Shown: positions 32,655 to 42,793 of the stretch, one piece after another | How the letters are laid out: each line of letters starts with the position of its first letter | Numbering within the stretch: position 1 is the stretch's first letter | Assembly: GCA_025201805.1 (NCBI GenBank) | Contig: MU619420.1 | Coordinates: forward strand, 1-42,793 | Direction of reading: 5' to 3' | Source: Parasitella parasitica | Taxonomy: Eukaryota > Mucoromycota > Mucoromycetes > Mucorales > Mucoraceae | DNA: 42,793 nucleotides | Notes under the pieces: model-generated | Told to the model about the DNA's origin: nothing | The model's input: the letters and a program-made list of their open reading frames with translations, nothing else | The model's database searches: none | Program-made: the position numbers and the translations under genes

Positions 32655-34210
32655 ATGGTGGACAGTATACCTATAATCAGTTTGAACGGCCAACCAGCCT
32701 CTCATCACCCACTTACGACTGAAGACCCTATCATCAACAATCCTGAACTACAGGAAGAGATGAAAGAGATCAATGACGTAGATCCCAAAGACAAGCAAGT
32801 ACCAACTGCGATCATCATCGACAAGGAGGAGCCCAATAAGATTGATGTGGACCACCAACATCCATCTGACCAAATTGAAGAGTGTCAGAACATTCAGCAC
32901 GATGGCACCGAGGACAGAGATGATGATAGCGCCGAAGAAGAACAGCAAATTATCATTGATGATATTCCATGTAAGACGGCTCCAAAGAGCTTGACTATTA
33001 GTCATGCGCCGGCTACATCCGAAACCACGAAAACCACAGCAAAAGGAGCTCTTGATATCTCTCCTATTGTCAGCCCTACATCGGTGCAAAAATCTGTCGA
33101 GGAAGAATCAGATACAGATGACGAGCTGATACGAATTACTGAAGCAAATCGATTTATTCCTGCAAATCCAGCACCTGCGCAGGCTACACAGCAGCAACAG
33201 CGCTTTCGTTCAAAATCACTACGGAGCCAAAGCTTGTCCACCCGTCGTCAATTGTTAGTTTTCGCAGATAAACCAACCATTACGAAAAAACCCGACCGTA
33301 TCATAGTGTCAAATCATTACGGTGCTGGACCCCAAGGTTCTCTTAGCAGTGATCTCAAGCCATCCAGGAAAAGCAGATCTTATTTAGTAGCTTGTGATTT
33401 CAGTGATGAAAGTTTCCATGCAGTGGAATGGACCATGGGTACTATGATGCGTGATGGCGATAAATTATACATTGTAACAGCTGTTAATCGCGAAGACAAT
33501 CCGGATGCTGTAAAAGAGGCAGGGCTATCGCTATCCAAGGAAGTATGCTTTGACTTGAAATAGACTGACAAAGTATGATGTGATTAATGTATTGTCTTTT
33601 TAGCTGAAAAAGGCTTCGGATACAGTGACAGAAGAGGCAAAAAAGACATTGGGGCAGATGCTGTTGTTTGATGTAGAATTAGTTACATACGCCATCTGCG
33701 GAAGAGTAAAGGATATATTATTCAACTTGGTATTTATGAGCATATACAGCTATGTTTTTTTGTTTTCTTTAAAAATGTGCTCATAATGCATTTACACAGA
33801 TTGATGAATTGCAATTGACCATGGTTGTTTGTGGAAGTCGTGGCAGGGGCACGGTTAAAGGGCGAGTTTCATCGTCAAGCGGTAGCACAAGCTTTATGCT
33901 AAAACTTGTCTTTTTTTTTTTTAGGCTACTCATGGGCTCTATCTCTACGTATCTTGTACACAAATCTCCTGTTCCTGTAACCGTAATCAGACCTCAAAAG
34001 AAAAAGAAGGCGGCACACAAGAGGCCTGTTCATGCTGTGCCTCTTAGTCAAAGTAAGCATAATTTAGAATCGGGCGTCTTAAAAATTACTCACAGGACAA
34101 ATTCAGGTGTTCAAACAGGCCAATTAGCTGTAGATGAGGTCAGTAAAGCAGCTTCGTCCACGGCCAGCTCGGATGAGAAGGCTGCAACCATCACAACTGA
34201 TAAAAAGTAG
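32655..34210 (+). CDS. universal stress protein (UspA) domain protein
   Basis: Four exons (32655-33542, 33604-33729, 33800-33861, 33925-34210) encode 453 aa. Residues 1 to about 245 are acidic and disordered-looking (Asp/Glu, Gln, Ser rich). The UspA fold follows: RSYLVACDFSDESFHAVEWT, then DKLYIVTAVNRED, the helix with KKTLGQMLLFDVELVTYA, and the nucleotide-loop GSRGRGTVKGLLMGSISTYL with HKSPVPVTVIRP. The G-x2-G-x9-G(S/T) ATP-binding type motif is present. A basic KKKKK segment and a Ser/Ala tail end the protein. Similar fungal proteins have a long disordered region before one Usp domain. The third intron uses a GC donor; without splicing the conserved loop would be interrupted by 21 residues. 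Function is probably stress- or nucleotide-linked signalling in the cytosol. Confidence 0.88.
33862..33924 (+). other. GC-AG intron (63 nt, stop-free)
   Basis: The donor is GG|GCGAGT, followed by a GCTAAAAC branch-like site, a 12-T tract and TTAG. Removing it restores TVKGLLMGS, the conserved Usp loop. It is a multiple of three without stops, so retention would insert 21 residues. Confidence 0.75.
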
Positions 34211-34284
34211 TTTCTTTTCCACGTATATGCATTGGTTCCCAATTTTTTCCTCTTTATTCATGCAATCAAAGCTGGTTTGATTAA

Positions 34285-36035
34285 TCAAGCGAATATCTTA
34301 TTGTCATCATCTCCTGCAATGTCGAAATCCTCTTCGTAAGAAGCAGAAGCTAACTGGCCACCATTAGCACTGAGTGTCATGTACTATAATATATTATTAA
34401 CAATTCTAAATAAATATATAGAAATAAACCTACTTTTGTTTGGAAATCTCTATTTAACCCCTCCAATCGGTTCATAATAGCCACTCGTTCATTAATTGCA
34501 GCAATGTCGAATATGCGATTTTCCAGACTGATATGATCACTGTCTTCCTGGTCAATAAAATGAACCATCTTTACATTCTGCTTAGTGATTGACATGGTGG
34601 CCAATACTTGATTTTGATTAATCATTTCAATCAAAATCAATTCTAATTCTTGGGGTGTTACTCCACTGATCTTATCAGCCATTTCATTCAATCCGACTGT
34701 TACATAGACCTTTGTCAACTCTTTGATTATTTTACGACGGAGTGATTGTAAACACTGCTTCACCAATCCAATATGTTTATCCTAATTTATGCATATTAGT
34801 AGTATGTCACACTGGCCTGTCAGCATTGCTTACGGATTCAAATACACCTGAATTTTTGGATGCAATGTCATGAAATTTGCTAAGGTCAGTTTCTGCAAAA
34901 GCATTTACCAAACTTAAATAAGGAGCTGCTTGAGTTCTGCAGACTTTTTCGACGCCTTGAGCTGTATATTTAGGAAGTGTACGTACTTGGCCCTCGATAA
35001 TCAATGAAGCAAGGACGAATTTCTTGTACGCTGCCACTTGGATGGCACTGATCGCTTTTTGAGTAGGTACTGAAACTGCAATAGACAAAAAATCCAATGC
35101 GCGGTCATAATTCAGATTGCCAATGTATATAATAGCTCCATAATAGTAATACTCTAAAAAACGTTGAATATCAATGTCATTTTTCTACAAAAAGACCAAA
35201 TTAAAGGCTATCCATTTACACATGAGAAAAAAAAAAAGAAAGAAAACCGCTTACAGTGGTATCCAGGATCTCGATATCTTGGTTTAATACGTCCAGGGGA
35301 AATCTATATTGCTTTGCTGTAATACATGCCTAATATCGCCCGTTAGATACGTCAAATTGCTGTGTCCTTTGTGCATGCTTACTCGAATGAATGGCGCATG
35401 GAGAGAAGTTAGTGTTCGTTGGTTCGAGGAGAATCTTTCGATAGCGGTTTTGAATGACTGAAGGGGTAGCAAAGGCTATCAAAAATTGAGTCCTTAGTAC
35501 AAATATATTTTTCACTTAAATTCAAGCATAGCTTTACTTGTTTCAAGACTTTGGCAAGATGTAATAATGCCTTTCCAATGATTGTAACTACCGATGTTCG
35601 ATTAAAATCAGTTAGACGTGCTAATTTGATACAAAACTTACAGCGTGCGGGGGCTGCTTGAAGTTGCTCAGGATCAAACACTTGAATAAAATGGTCAAGT
35701 ATTTCGAAAAGATGCTTGCCGTTGTTTGTCGTTGCTTCTTTGCTTCTTGCTCCACTATCATAAAGGGTAGTCAACAAAAAAGATGCATCATCTTGCAAGA
35801 AAACATATTACATAAAATACAAGTAGGCCAAAGAATGCGTTACCGGATTCAATACAATCAGTGGGTCAAGGCCATCAGAAGTATATGCCAGTAATTGAGC
35901 TGCTGTTAACGTGTCTAATGCAGCTACATTTTCCGAGGTGGTCTGACCAGAGACGATGAGAGCGATTGTTTCGTCGATTGGAGGAATCTCTTTCGTCTTT
36001 GGTGTTTTTTCTGTAGATGATGCACCTCTTTCCAT
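34285..36035 (-). CDS. CSN3: COP9 signalosome subunit 3
   Basis: Eight exons (36035-35821, 35754-35642, 35587-35538, 35475-35383, 35329-35255, 35184-34834, 34781-34434, 34383-34285) encode 447 aa. Human-like landmarks in order: HSLAYF; SNQRTLTSLHAPFIRAC; DIQRFLEYYYYGAIIYIGNL; AYKKFVLASLIIEGQVRTLP; and the PCI domain (HIGLVKQCLQSLRRKIIKEL ... RLEGLNRDFQTK). CSN3 is a scaffold PCI subunit of the CSN, which removes NEDD8 from cullins. The acidic C-terminal tail is DFDIAGDDDNKIF. The first intron (66 nt, 35755-35820) was placed where phase allows; the nearer acceptor gives a frameshift. The second (54 nt, GTAAGT, stop-free) was inferred from family spacing. The gene converges on the Usp gene 74 bp away. 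Confidence 0.9.
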
Positions 36036-36104
36036 ATGAATGCTTCGTGATCAAATATATAGAGAAAAACAAGTAAAATCCAAAGCACTTTGTGCGCTTA
36101 AATA

Positions 36105-36305
36105 TCACGCTGAGAACGAATAGCAGTGGTGCGATACCCCTCTAATGCGACTGACCTTTACTGATTTCTTCTCATCATGCACGATAGAAGCTAATCCACT
36201 TTTGAATGTAATGAATATAGCCTGCTTCTTTAGATGTACAGTATCTATCTTAATAGAGTCTAATTGACTCTGCAATTTAGATATATTGTCATGTCTATTG
36301 ACCAC
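36105..36305 (-). CDS. possible small protein or upstream ORF, unrecognised
   Basis: An ATG at 36305 opens a 66-codon minus-strand frame (MVNRHDNISKLQSQLDSIKI) that looks helical for its first 50 residues. A GTCAGT donor near 36156 and a CTCAG acceptor about 45 nt on could shorten it to about 53 residues. It lies between the divergent CSN3 and Sac3-like starts, so it may be an upstream ORF in the CSN3 leader, a tiny gene or chance. No family is recognised. Confidence 0.2.
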   Translation of the reverse strand: MVNRHDNISKLQSQLDSIKIDTVHLKKQAIFITFKSGLASIVHDEKKSVKVSRIRGVSHHCYSFSA

Positions 36306-36419
36306 TGATTTGATGCATCAGGTATTGAAGCGAACGACAGTCCCTTCCTAAATTTCTGTCTAAAATCTTCTGATTTTACCATTTACTTTACATACAATAT
36401 CTGTAACTAAGTAACAAAT

Positions 36420-37734
36420 ATGTCGAAGCAACCCTTGGAAGGATTAACTGTTAGGATATTTGATCCCCCTAAGATTAATGAAGACAGTAGAGGAGGTGCC
36501 AGAGGCTACAGGGAATATACAGAGATAGTTGGTATGATTTAAATTAACTTGTGCTAAAATGGGCATTGTTCTAATACCGTAAAACACAAAATACAATTAA
36601 TACAAAAAGGTTCTCAAAAATTAAGAAATACAAATTACAATTGGAGCACGCAGAGTAAATGCTTGATTTAATTCGTAAATGACGTTATACTGATTTCAAG
36701 GGTAGAGATTTCAGCTGAAGGATTAACCAAGAGTGCAAAGGACTGGAATTGCGATGGTCGACAAAAAAAAGGCGAAAAAGTTCAAGATATGCCTCTAGTG
36801 AGTCGCTCTGATGGAAATTATCAGAAAAGGTGCGACAAAGATGATGATGTATAAAAGACTCTTTGCCTTAATAAAATTTGATTGTCGTTATATTTATAGC
36901 TTAAGAAGCGTGAAGCTGCAGCATGAATTGTGGGAACATATCAAGATAAAGATTTCTGAAGTTCAAGGCGTACAAGACAAAAAGAAATGGGAAGCAATTG
37001 TTGATCTTTTTCGTAAACTTAGGGAAGGTATATTTTCTAGTCATTGGAGCAAAGGAGATTATATGTTTGCCAAGCAAGGTACAGTATTATTCCCAGCTTT
37101 CAATCATGGCATTGAATTAACAGATATGACAACTTGAAGTCTACGAATCGTCCGTTGATTGCTGCATCAATGCTTCGAATTATGGAGAACTTGTCAAAAG
37201 TTTATCAGGTCTAATGCATATATATGAGCTTCAGGTAGAAATTTTGATACTAGAAAAAGGTTAAATTTAAGAGTTTCTTACTATGGCAATTTATTTTAGC
37301 AATACACAAAAGCAAACCCATATTATACCGTCCTGGATATTTTATATCACTCATGCTACACTCGAAACCTATATTTGGCAACACAACGTATCACCTGCAT
37401 GAAAGAAGCAAACACAAATGAATTTCGTTTTGCTAAACAACTAATTAAATCTGTTTCCACGCAAAACTCAATCTTATATTTCAAGCTGTATCATAACAAT
37501 CCATACCCTACCTTCAGGTTGCTTATGGATAATCATACAGATTTCATGCGTACCAAAGCTATTGCGAAATTGCGAAAAGCATATCTTTCAGCCTCTATTT
37601 CCTGGATTGGCAAATGGCTTGGTATTTATCACGATAAATACCTCGTACTACAAGAATTGGAACGATTGGTTAAACCAAGCTGCTTAAAGTCTATCGACTA
37701 TGAGAACCAAATTGTGCACTTTTCCAAACGATGA
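36420..37734 (+). CDS. Sac3/GANP-like PCI-fold protein
   Basis: Best reading is six exons (36420-36531, 36610-36654, 36706-36848, 36922-37078, 37140-37234, 37300-37734), 328 aa. The C-terminal half resembles the SAC3/GANP/Rpn12-type PCI fold: FRKLREGIFSSHWSK, VYESSVDCCINASNYGELVK, then ILYFKLYHNNPYP, MRTKAIAKLRKAYLSASISW and a winged-helix-like end. Such proteins act in mRNA export or as proteasome/CSN-type scaffolds; I cannot name the orthologue. The N-terminal 95 residues (VRIFDPPKINEDSRGG; NYNWSTQK) are not recognised. Exon 3 has two possible donors (36798 GTGAGT or 36849 GTATAA), both phase 0, differing by 17 residues. It is divergent from CSN3. Confidence 0.5.
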
Positions 37735-37872
37735 ATTGCAATTGGGCAGCCAAAATATACTCACCTTCAACAAACATTATATACTTAAATTTGCTATAAA
37801 TATATCTACATGAACTCAATAAATAGTTCTCTTCTTTCTCTATTTTTTTTTACTTGAATTATCTCGAGTTAA

Positions 37873-38188
37873 ATGCCTGGACCTGCTGCTTTTTTCTCTA
37901 CTATTGGTGCCGTAAGCGCTGCTGGTGCTGCTGTCTATGCAGCGAAGATGCAATCATCCACACACTCTCGACAGGTACGTTTATATTAGCATTTACAGAA
38001 TATATATGCTGCTCTTCAAGTGAATTAATTATTATATTCATTGATTTCATCGTATATAGTCTTCTTTCAATGAGAAGGACATAAATATGAAAATGGCCAA
38101 TTCGTCCTTTTATACAAGCAACAAAAAGCTACGTTTGAGCCATCGAAATGATATCCATGTCTTGATGTTTGTAGTCGGTAAGGACTGA
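37873..38188 (+). CDS. small Ala-rich protein, function unknown
   Basis: Two exons (37873-37974, 38060-38188) encode 76 aa. The N terminus MPGPAAFFSTIGAVSAAGAA is a hydrophobic Ala/Gly stretch that may be a single membrane segment or an organelle-targeting helix. The second exon is polar (NEKDINMKMANSSFYTSNKK) and basic. The 85-nt intron has GTACGT and TATAG. I do not recognise the family. The ATG context (GTTAAATGCC), clean splice pair and Ala-rich coding bias support a real gene. A short last intron or different end cannot be excluded. Confidence 0.5.
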
Positions 38189-38948
38189 AATTGGCATTTT
38201 TCGACTGCTTTCGGTTCCTTTAATGAGCGACTCTCCATTCCACCCGCACAACATATACACATCTTCAGTCATACCCATTCTCAATCATATTGGTACGTTT
38301 ATATCATTCATTCTTCTCATAATAGCGCATCAAAAATAAACCTGACATTGTTTTGAAAGTCATCAGAGATAATACCATCGTGAAACAGATGGTAGTATCT
38401 GTATTCGATGAATTCATCTTTTCATTTTCGCGGCGTTGTAGATCAAAAAGCAATTTAGAAATATTAAATGTACGACTGATGAAGCCTTGAAGCACGCTGC
38501 TAAGACGGGGGAGATCATAAAATGATATCAAGTGACCTGGAAATCTGCATATATAAATGCATACTTTTCTTTAGAATGCATCCAGGTTATGGGAAGCATT
38601 AGTGCACGATATACACTTGTCTTGCAACTTCTAGTTCAATAAAAAAAAACCTGCAGAAAAGTAAACCTATAAGTATTATCATTTACTACCCAAGAAATGC
38701 CAATTCCCTATAAACTCAAATACTCATATCACACTACTTTTGAACATCTGTAGTATATTTAGCAGTTTCACTTTTAATATGTCTTCATTTATTTATTTTT
38801 TACCTGTTACTTACTATCTAATTTTGCAGTCTATATATCATTTTATCATGCTTTCAAAAGGGCTCCCCTGAGAAATTTTTTTGGTATTCCAGAAAAAAGG
38901 CTCACGTTCAGCACACAGCAAAGTATTTTTTTTTATTAAATTCTATTT
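38189..38948. other. intergenic, no feature seen
   Basis: AT-rich sequence after the last recognisable gene. Nothing supported here apart from T and A runs. Confidence 0.5.
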
Positions 38949-40100
38949 GATTTTTGGCAGAAATAAAAAAGCTACAACTGTAAACAAGGTATTGATGTGT
39001 AGGCATTGAGATGATGGTTTGCTTGGTCAACTTAGTAGAGCTAAATGTACTCAAAATTGTCTTGAATTTCCTCAAAAGCTATCAAAAAGAGCGTTTTTTG
39101 AATATTTGAAAATTGGTATTAATTAAAAGTGTTTCTATAGGGTAGTAACCTATATGGTTGGATGCAGAATTTATTTTTTGATATAAAACACTTATTACGC
39201 ATATCTGATATACCTATTGCGTTCATGAGATATCTAGCAATGAACTATGCGAAAAAAGCTCGAAACTGGTTTTAATTTGTGGGACTAGTTTCTTGAGCTT
39301 TTGTGATTTAGGTATTCAAAAATCAAAACCAACTGTATATTGATAGTTAATAATTATTGCAAGCTTCATGAATGATTGATTATTACCAAAGTCGCAGAAT
39401 GGAAAATGTTGGTAATTAGATATTGATAAAAAGTTTGGAGAAGAGGAAAAGAAGTAATAGTAACATAATGATAGGTCTTAAGTATCCACTGATCTGTCAA
39501 TGTAGCACCAGATTTACACATTATTGCTGTTCTTCAAATCATTTTGGTTTAAATAGAAACACAGTGCTGAGATTCAATCCACAGCCTCTTTCTTCGCTGC
39601 AAATGAGGGCACCAGCTGTTTTCAATTGAAGAGCAAAGCATGATTCTAATAGGTACCTTGTGTATGTCTCCATATGAATTAATAGCTGAGATACTGTATA
39701 CTACGGGTTCAAAAACCATTTTCGTACATCTTCATTTTTGAATGATATAAATACCGCCAAATCTGAAATATTACCCCCTTCCCCGCTTAACGGCTTAGTT
39801 TGCAATCGCTAATAAATTTTGAAACTATTAAGCAATGAAACCACAACCTTGAGCCAAAAACTTCTTTTTTCACTGCATTTTACAACATGTCCAAGTCTTA
39901 TGAATCTCTGACCATTTTTCAAATTTTGCTATGTTTGGACCCCAAACCTCAGATTCGATTTTCAGTTTTCAACTTTATGTCGATCTTCAGGGTCATTTTT
40001 AGGCACGAATTTGGGGTCCAAACCAAGTATACAGGCTAATACTAGTATGATAACTGTACGTCACTACGCCCTTCGATTCTTGATATCTAACTTTACTGTC
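38949..40100. repeat. diverged long direct repeat, copy 1 (with 272-bp insertion)
   Basis: Aligns by eye with 40698-41600. Anchors: GATTTTTGGC (38949 and 40698), ATTGATGTGT (38991 and 40740), AAACACAGTGCTGAGATTCAAT (about 39556 and 41033) and GGTACCTTGTGTATGTCT (39651 and about 41130). The offset is 1749 bp in the left part and 1477 bp in the right, so copy 1 has 272 extra bases between about 39270 and 39553. No coding frame is shared by both copies. It looks like a non-coding dispersed or tandem repeat, perhaps a decayed transposon. Confidence 0.75.
39270..39553. mobile_element. possible insertion inside repeat copy 1
   Basis: About 272 bases present in copy 1 and absent at the matching point of copy 2 (near 41020-41030). 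The flanks read GGTTTTAAT on the left and GGTTTAAAT on the right, which could be an imperfect target-site duplication. No transposase, terminal repeats or Pol III boxes were found, so a deletion in copy 2 is equally possible. Confidence 0.3.
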
Positions 40101-40697
40101 GAGATATTGACATAACTAGGTTTTACAGATTTGGCAGATTTTACAGCATATGCTCCTATTACAAGTACCATATTTTGCAACTAAACTAAGTTCAAGTTCC
40201 TAAGTAAACTAATAGAGCAAAATTCGGTACACCTACTGGTAATAAACATGTCGCATTCAAGCTCGACTTCGGCAAGCTTAGGCCAATTTTGTCTTTTTAC
40301 GCGAAACTTTGTTCCCCTGTTTGTCAAAAAACCACTATGACACTAGGGCTGGAGCGATTAGTAAAATCTTTTTGAAACCTAATTCTCTACTAGATGTATT
40401 ATTATTTAGATAGATATATCGAAAAAAATATTTTTCCTATTTTTTTAGCAGAGGCCGGATTTATTGTCACAACTTTCAGAGCAATAACTGGTAAATACAG
40501 ATACATGATATAGTAATACAAAAATAGACCTATAAAGCGGCTACGAAATGGTTTTTGTTTGGTCAAAAAATATCAATTTTTGAGGGAGAAAATCTCAAAA
40601 AATGGAATCAATTTTTACCCTTTTAAATGGCTTCATTTTGGCCCTCTAAACATAGGACCGGAAAATTGTAAATTCATTATAGTGGAAACAAGATTTT

Positions 40698-41600
40698 GAT
40701 TTTTGGCCCCGAAAATGAAGCCACCATTGTGAACAAGATATTGATGTGTAGTTATTGACATGATGGTGTGTTTGGCCAACTTTATAAAACTGAATGTGCT
40801 CAAAATATGCTTGATTTTACTGAAAAACAATCAAAAAAGTCGTTTTATGAATATTTGAAAATTGGTGATAAGAAAAAGTGTTTCCATATCCTTGTAATGT
40901 ATATGGTTAGATCCAGAATTCATTTCTTGTCATAAAACACTTAGTATGCATATCCAATATACTTATTATTTTTTTGAGATATATAGGAATAAAGTATGCG
41001 AAAAAAAGCTGAAATCTGGTTTGGGTCGAATGGAAACACAGTGCTGAGATTCAATCTAAAGCCCTTTTTTTTTGCTGAAAATGAGTGCAACACCTATTTT
41101 CAACTGTAGAGCAAAGCATAATTCTAATGGGTACCTTGTGTATGTCTCAATATGTATATCCATAACTGGGATAATGCATAATAAAACGAACTTCAAAACC
41201 ACTTATGTAAAAAACCTTCATTTTTGGATAAAATACATACCATCAATTCAAAGACATACCCTTTTCTCAAGCTTAAACGCATAATTTTTAATTACTGCTA
41301 TCTTTACAAACTATTAAGCGATGAAGATACAATTTTCAGCCAAAATATTTTTCATTTCAACTCTTCGATAACAACGTATCCAACTCTCGAATATATATAT
41401 ATTTCTAACCATTATTCAGATTTTGCTATAAGTTTGGACGCCACACCTCATATTCAATTTTCAGTTTCAAATTTGGGGTAATCTTCAGAATCATTTTGAG
41501 GTATGGATTTGGGTTCCAAGAAAAGCATACACCCTAGCTCTGGTACAAAAACTGTACCTGAACCACCATGCTTTCCAAATTGCAATATATCTGTCACTTA
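40698..41600. repeat. diverged long direct repeat, copy 2
   Basis: Partner of copy 1, about 900 bp and uninterrupted. It includes an AT microsatellite at about 41391-41402. Sequence after 41600 keeps weak similarity to that after copy 1 (a CTCGAGAT/GTCGAGAT block), hinting that the repeat unit is longer, possibly a tandem array of about 1.7-kb units. Confidence 0.7.
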
Positions 41601-42793
41601 GTTCTCGAGATGCCGCCAAAACAAGATTTATAGCAAGTTATATGCATAATGATTGATCAAGATTTAGTTTTCATATAACTACTAGAGATATCAAGCATTG
41701 TGTCGATAGTGATAGAAAGCGTTTGGTATGAAGTAGTTTACGCGACCTAAAATAAGTCCTCTTGTGCGGTTACACATATTTTTGTTTTCGCTTCACTGAA
41801 TCAAAAAGAACTAAACAAATATTCAGTTAGAGTGTAAAGGCACTGCTAACAAACTAGATAATTCTGCACATTATCTATTAGCTTTAGAAATGTTATCATA
41901 AATCTTCATTGATACATTATAGTACAAAAAATCGGACAATTTGGCCTAAATAAACAAATTTTTGGTTTTTCTATTTAGTCCATTAAATGTTCAATACAGT
42001 TTAATTTAATCTTTGCATAGTAAAAAGATTGAGCGCCAGTTCTTGTATTGGTTTGTTGTATTATGTTTGCAAACTTATTGTGATAAATTTGGCATCAAAT
42101 ATGCAATCAAAATGCTTACACAATAATTTTTTTGACAAATTGAACAATTTGGAACAAAAAATGCGCTTGTTTCTTTAAATTCAGCCGCGTGCTCAATCAA
42201 AGGCTTCGGAGGTATAGTTGGTAATTATATCAAGACATATCAGTATGGAGAGTCATCTCTCTTTTTAGAAATTAGTAGTAAAAGATAGATCAGAATCTTT
42301 GTTTATTGGATACAATACTAATAAAAAGTAGAACATGCCTTTCAACCGCAATATTTTCAAAATGATACTGCTGTATGTCAATTTGGCTTGTTTGTATTGA
42401 GCAGTGTATAGACAAGAGAAGCAACTCACATGTCAACTACAATAAACCATTCGAATTCTACAATGCATTCAAACTTGGCTATCATGATTAAAAGTCTAAA
42501 GAGAAACTATGAGACTTGACATAACTGTTTTTCGCAATTTGTCCTCCTTTCATCAAGAATTTGAATTGAAATAACTTTTCATCCAAGCAACCAATTTTCA
42601 AAACATAAAAAGTATCATGATCCACAACATCAAGTCTATCTTTCCTTTAGGTTTGGTCCACCAGATTATAGTTTTCCCCTTAAGGTTTTCCACTTTACAT
42701 TGTTTACTGGTTTGGATGCATTTACTGTTTACGCATAGATACGGTCACAGGCGTATTAAAAAATTGGCTACGCCTTTTTTTTTTTTTTTTTTT
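41601..42793. other. gene-poor end of window, ends in T run
   Basis: AT-rich DNA without a recognisable gene. The last 19 or so bases are T, as often seen at short-read contig ends. Weak continuation of the preceding repeat is possible. Confidence 0.5.

Noticed and set aside
35798..35820. Splice of CSN3 exon 1 at GTAACG (35833) to the acceptor before GATGATGCATC
   Set aside because: No GT donor has the phase needed for that acceptor. The alternative 66-nt intron 35755-35820 keeps the frame and gives HSLAYF followed by SGARS, closer to the family.
1..42793. CRISPR arrays, bacterial operons, riboswitches, rRNA genes
   Set aside because: None seen. The spliced genes, tRNA type and promoters are eukaryotic, and the only tandem array (24843-24974) has no spacer structure.

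Overview
The window is nuclear DNA of a filamentous fungus, most likely of the Mucoromycota (probably Mucorales). The evidence is AT-rich sequence, genes cut by many 48-80 nt GT-AG introns with CTAAC/CTGAC-type branch points, CT-rich promoter tracts, an HSPA12-like Hsp70 gene and retroelement-like debris. It appears to be a short-read draft: a 10-N gap (15047-15056) sits next to a T run and the window ends in a T run. All exon maps were joined by hand from splice sites, reading phase and family resemblance; no search or alignment was run.

Layout. 1-1.7 kb: a gag-like remnant with an in-frame stop, an elongator tRNA-Met gene, and a decayed coding remnant. 4.2-10.0 kb: a homeodomain transcription factor (+), NSE1 of the SMC5/6 complex (+), an RBBP6/Mpe1 cleavage-polyadenylation factor (-) and enolase-phosphatase E1 (+). 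10.4-14.5 kb: an 8-exon gene encoding two Hsp70-like ATPase domains in tandem, the second with its phosphate-binding motif eroded. This is the most unusual item. 15.4-18.6 kb: a cyclin-Q-like gene (+) converging on an RPD3-type histone deacetylase (-). 20.2-22.7 kb: a 12-exon ammonium transporter (+) with three GATA-factor sites and a TATA box upstream. 22.7-26.4 kb: a gene-poor stretch with a 27-bp minisatellite, an 11-bp inverted repeat and a 222-bp direct repeat. 26.4-29.5 kb: a GT15 mannosyltransferase (-) and the splicing factor RBM22/Slt11 (-). 30.4-32.2 kb: histidyl-tRNA synthetase (+), with a perfect 19-bp palindrome and a TGACTCA site upstream. 32.7-38.2 kb: a universal-stress-protein gene with a GC-AG intron (+), COP9 signalosome subunit 3 (-), a Sac3/GANP-like PCI protein (+) and a 76-aa small protein (+). 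38.2-42.8 kb: no recognisable gene, but two diverged copies of a repeat about 0.9-1.15 kb long, one carrying a 272-bp insertion.

Most genes are housekeeping functions (RNA 3'-end formation, splicing, translation, chromatin, DNA repair, ubiquitin/NEDD8 control, nitrogen uptake, cell-wall glycosylation). They do not form a pathway cluster. Genes are packed head-to-head and tail-to-tail; two convergent pairs are separated by only 71 and 74 bp, so overlapping 3' transcripts are likely.
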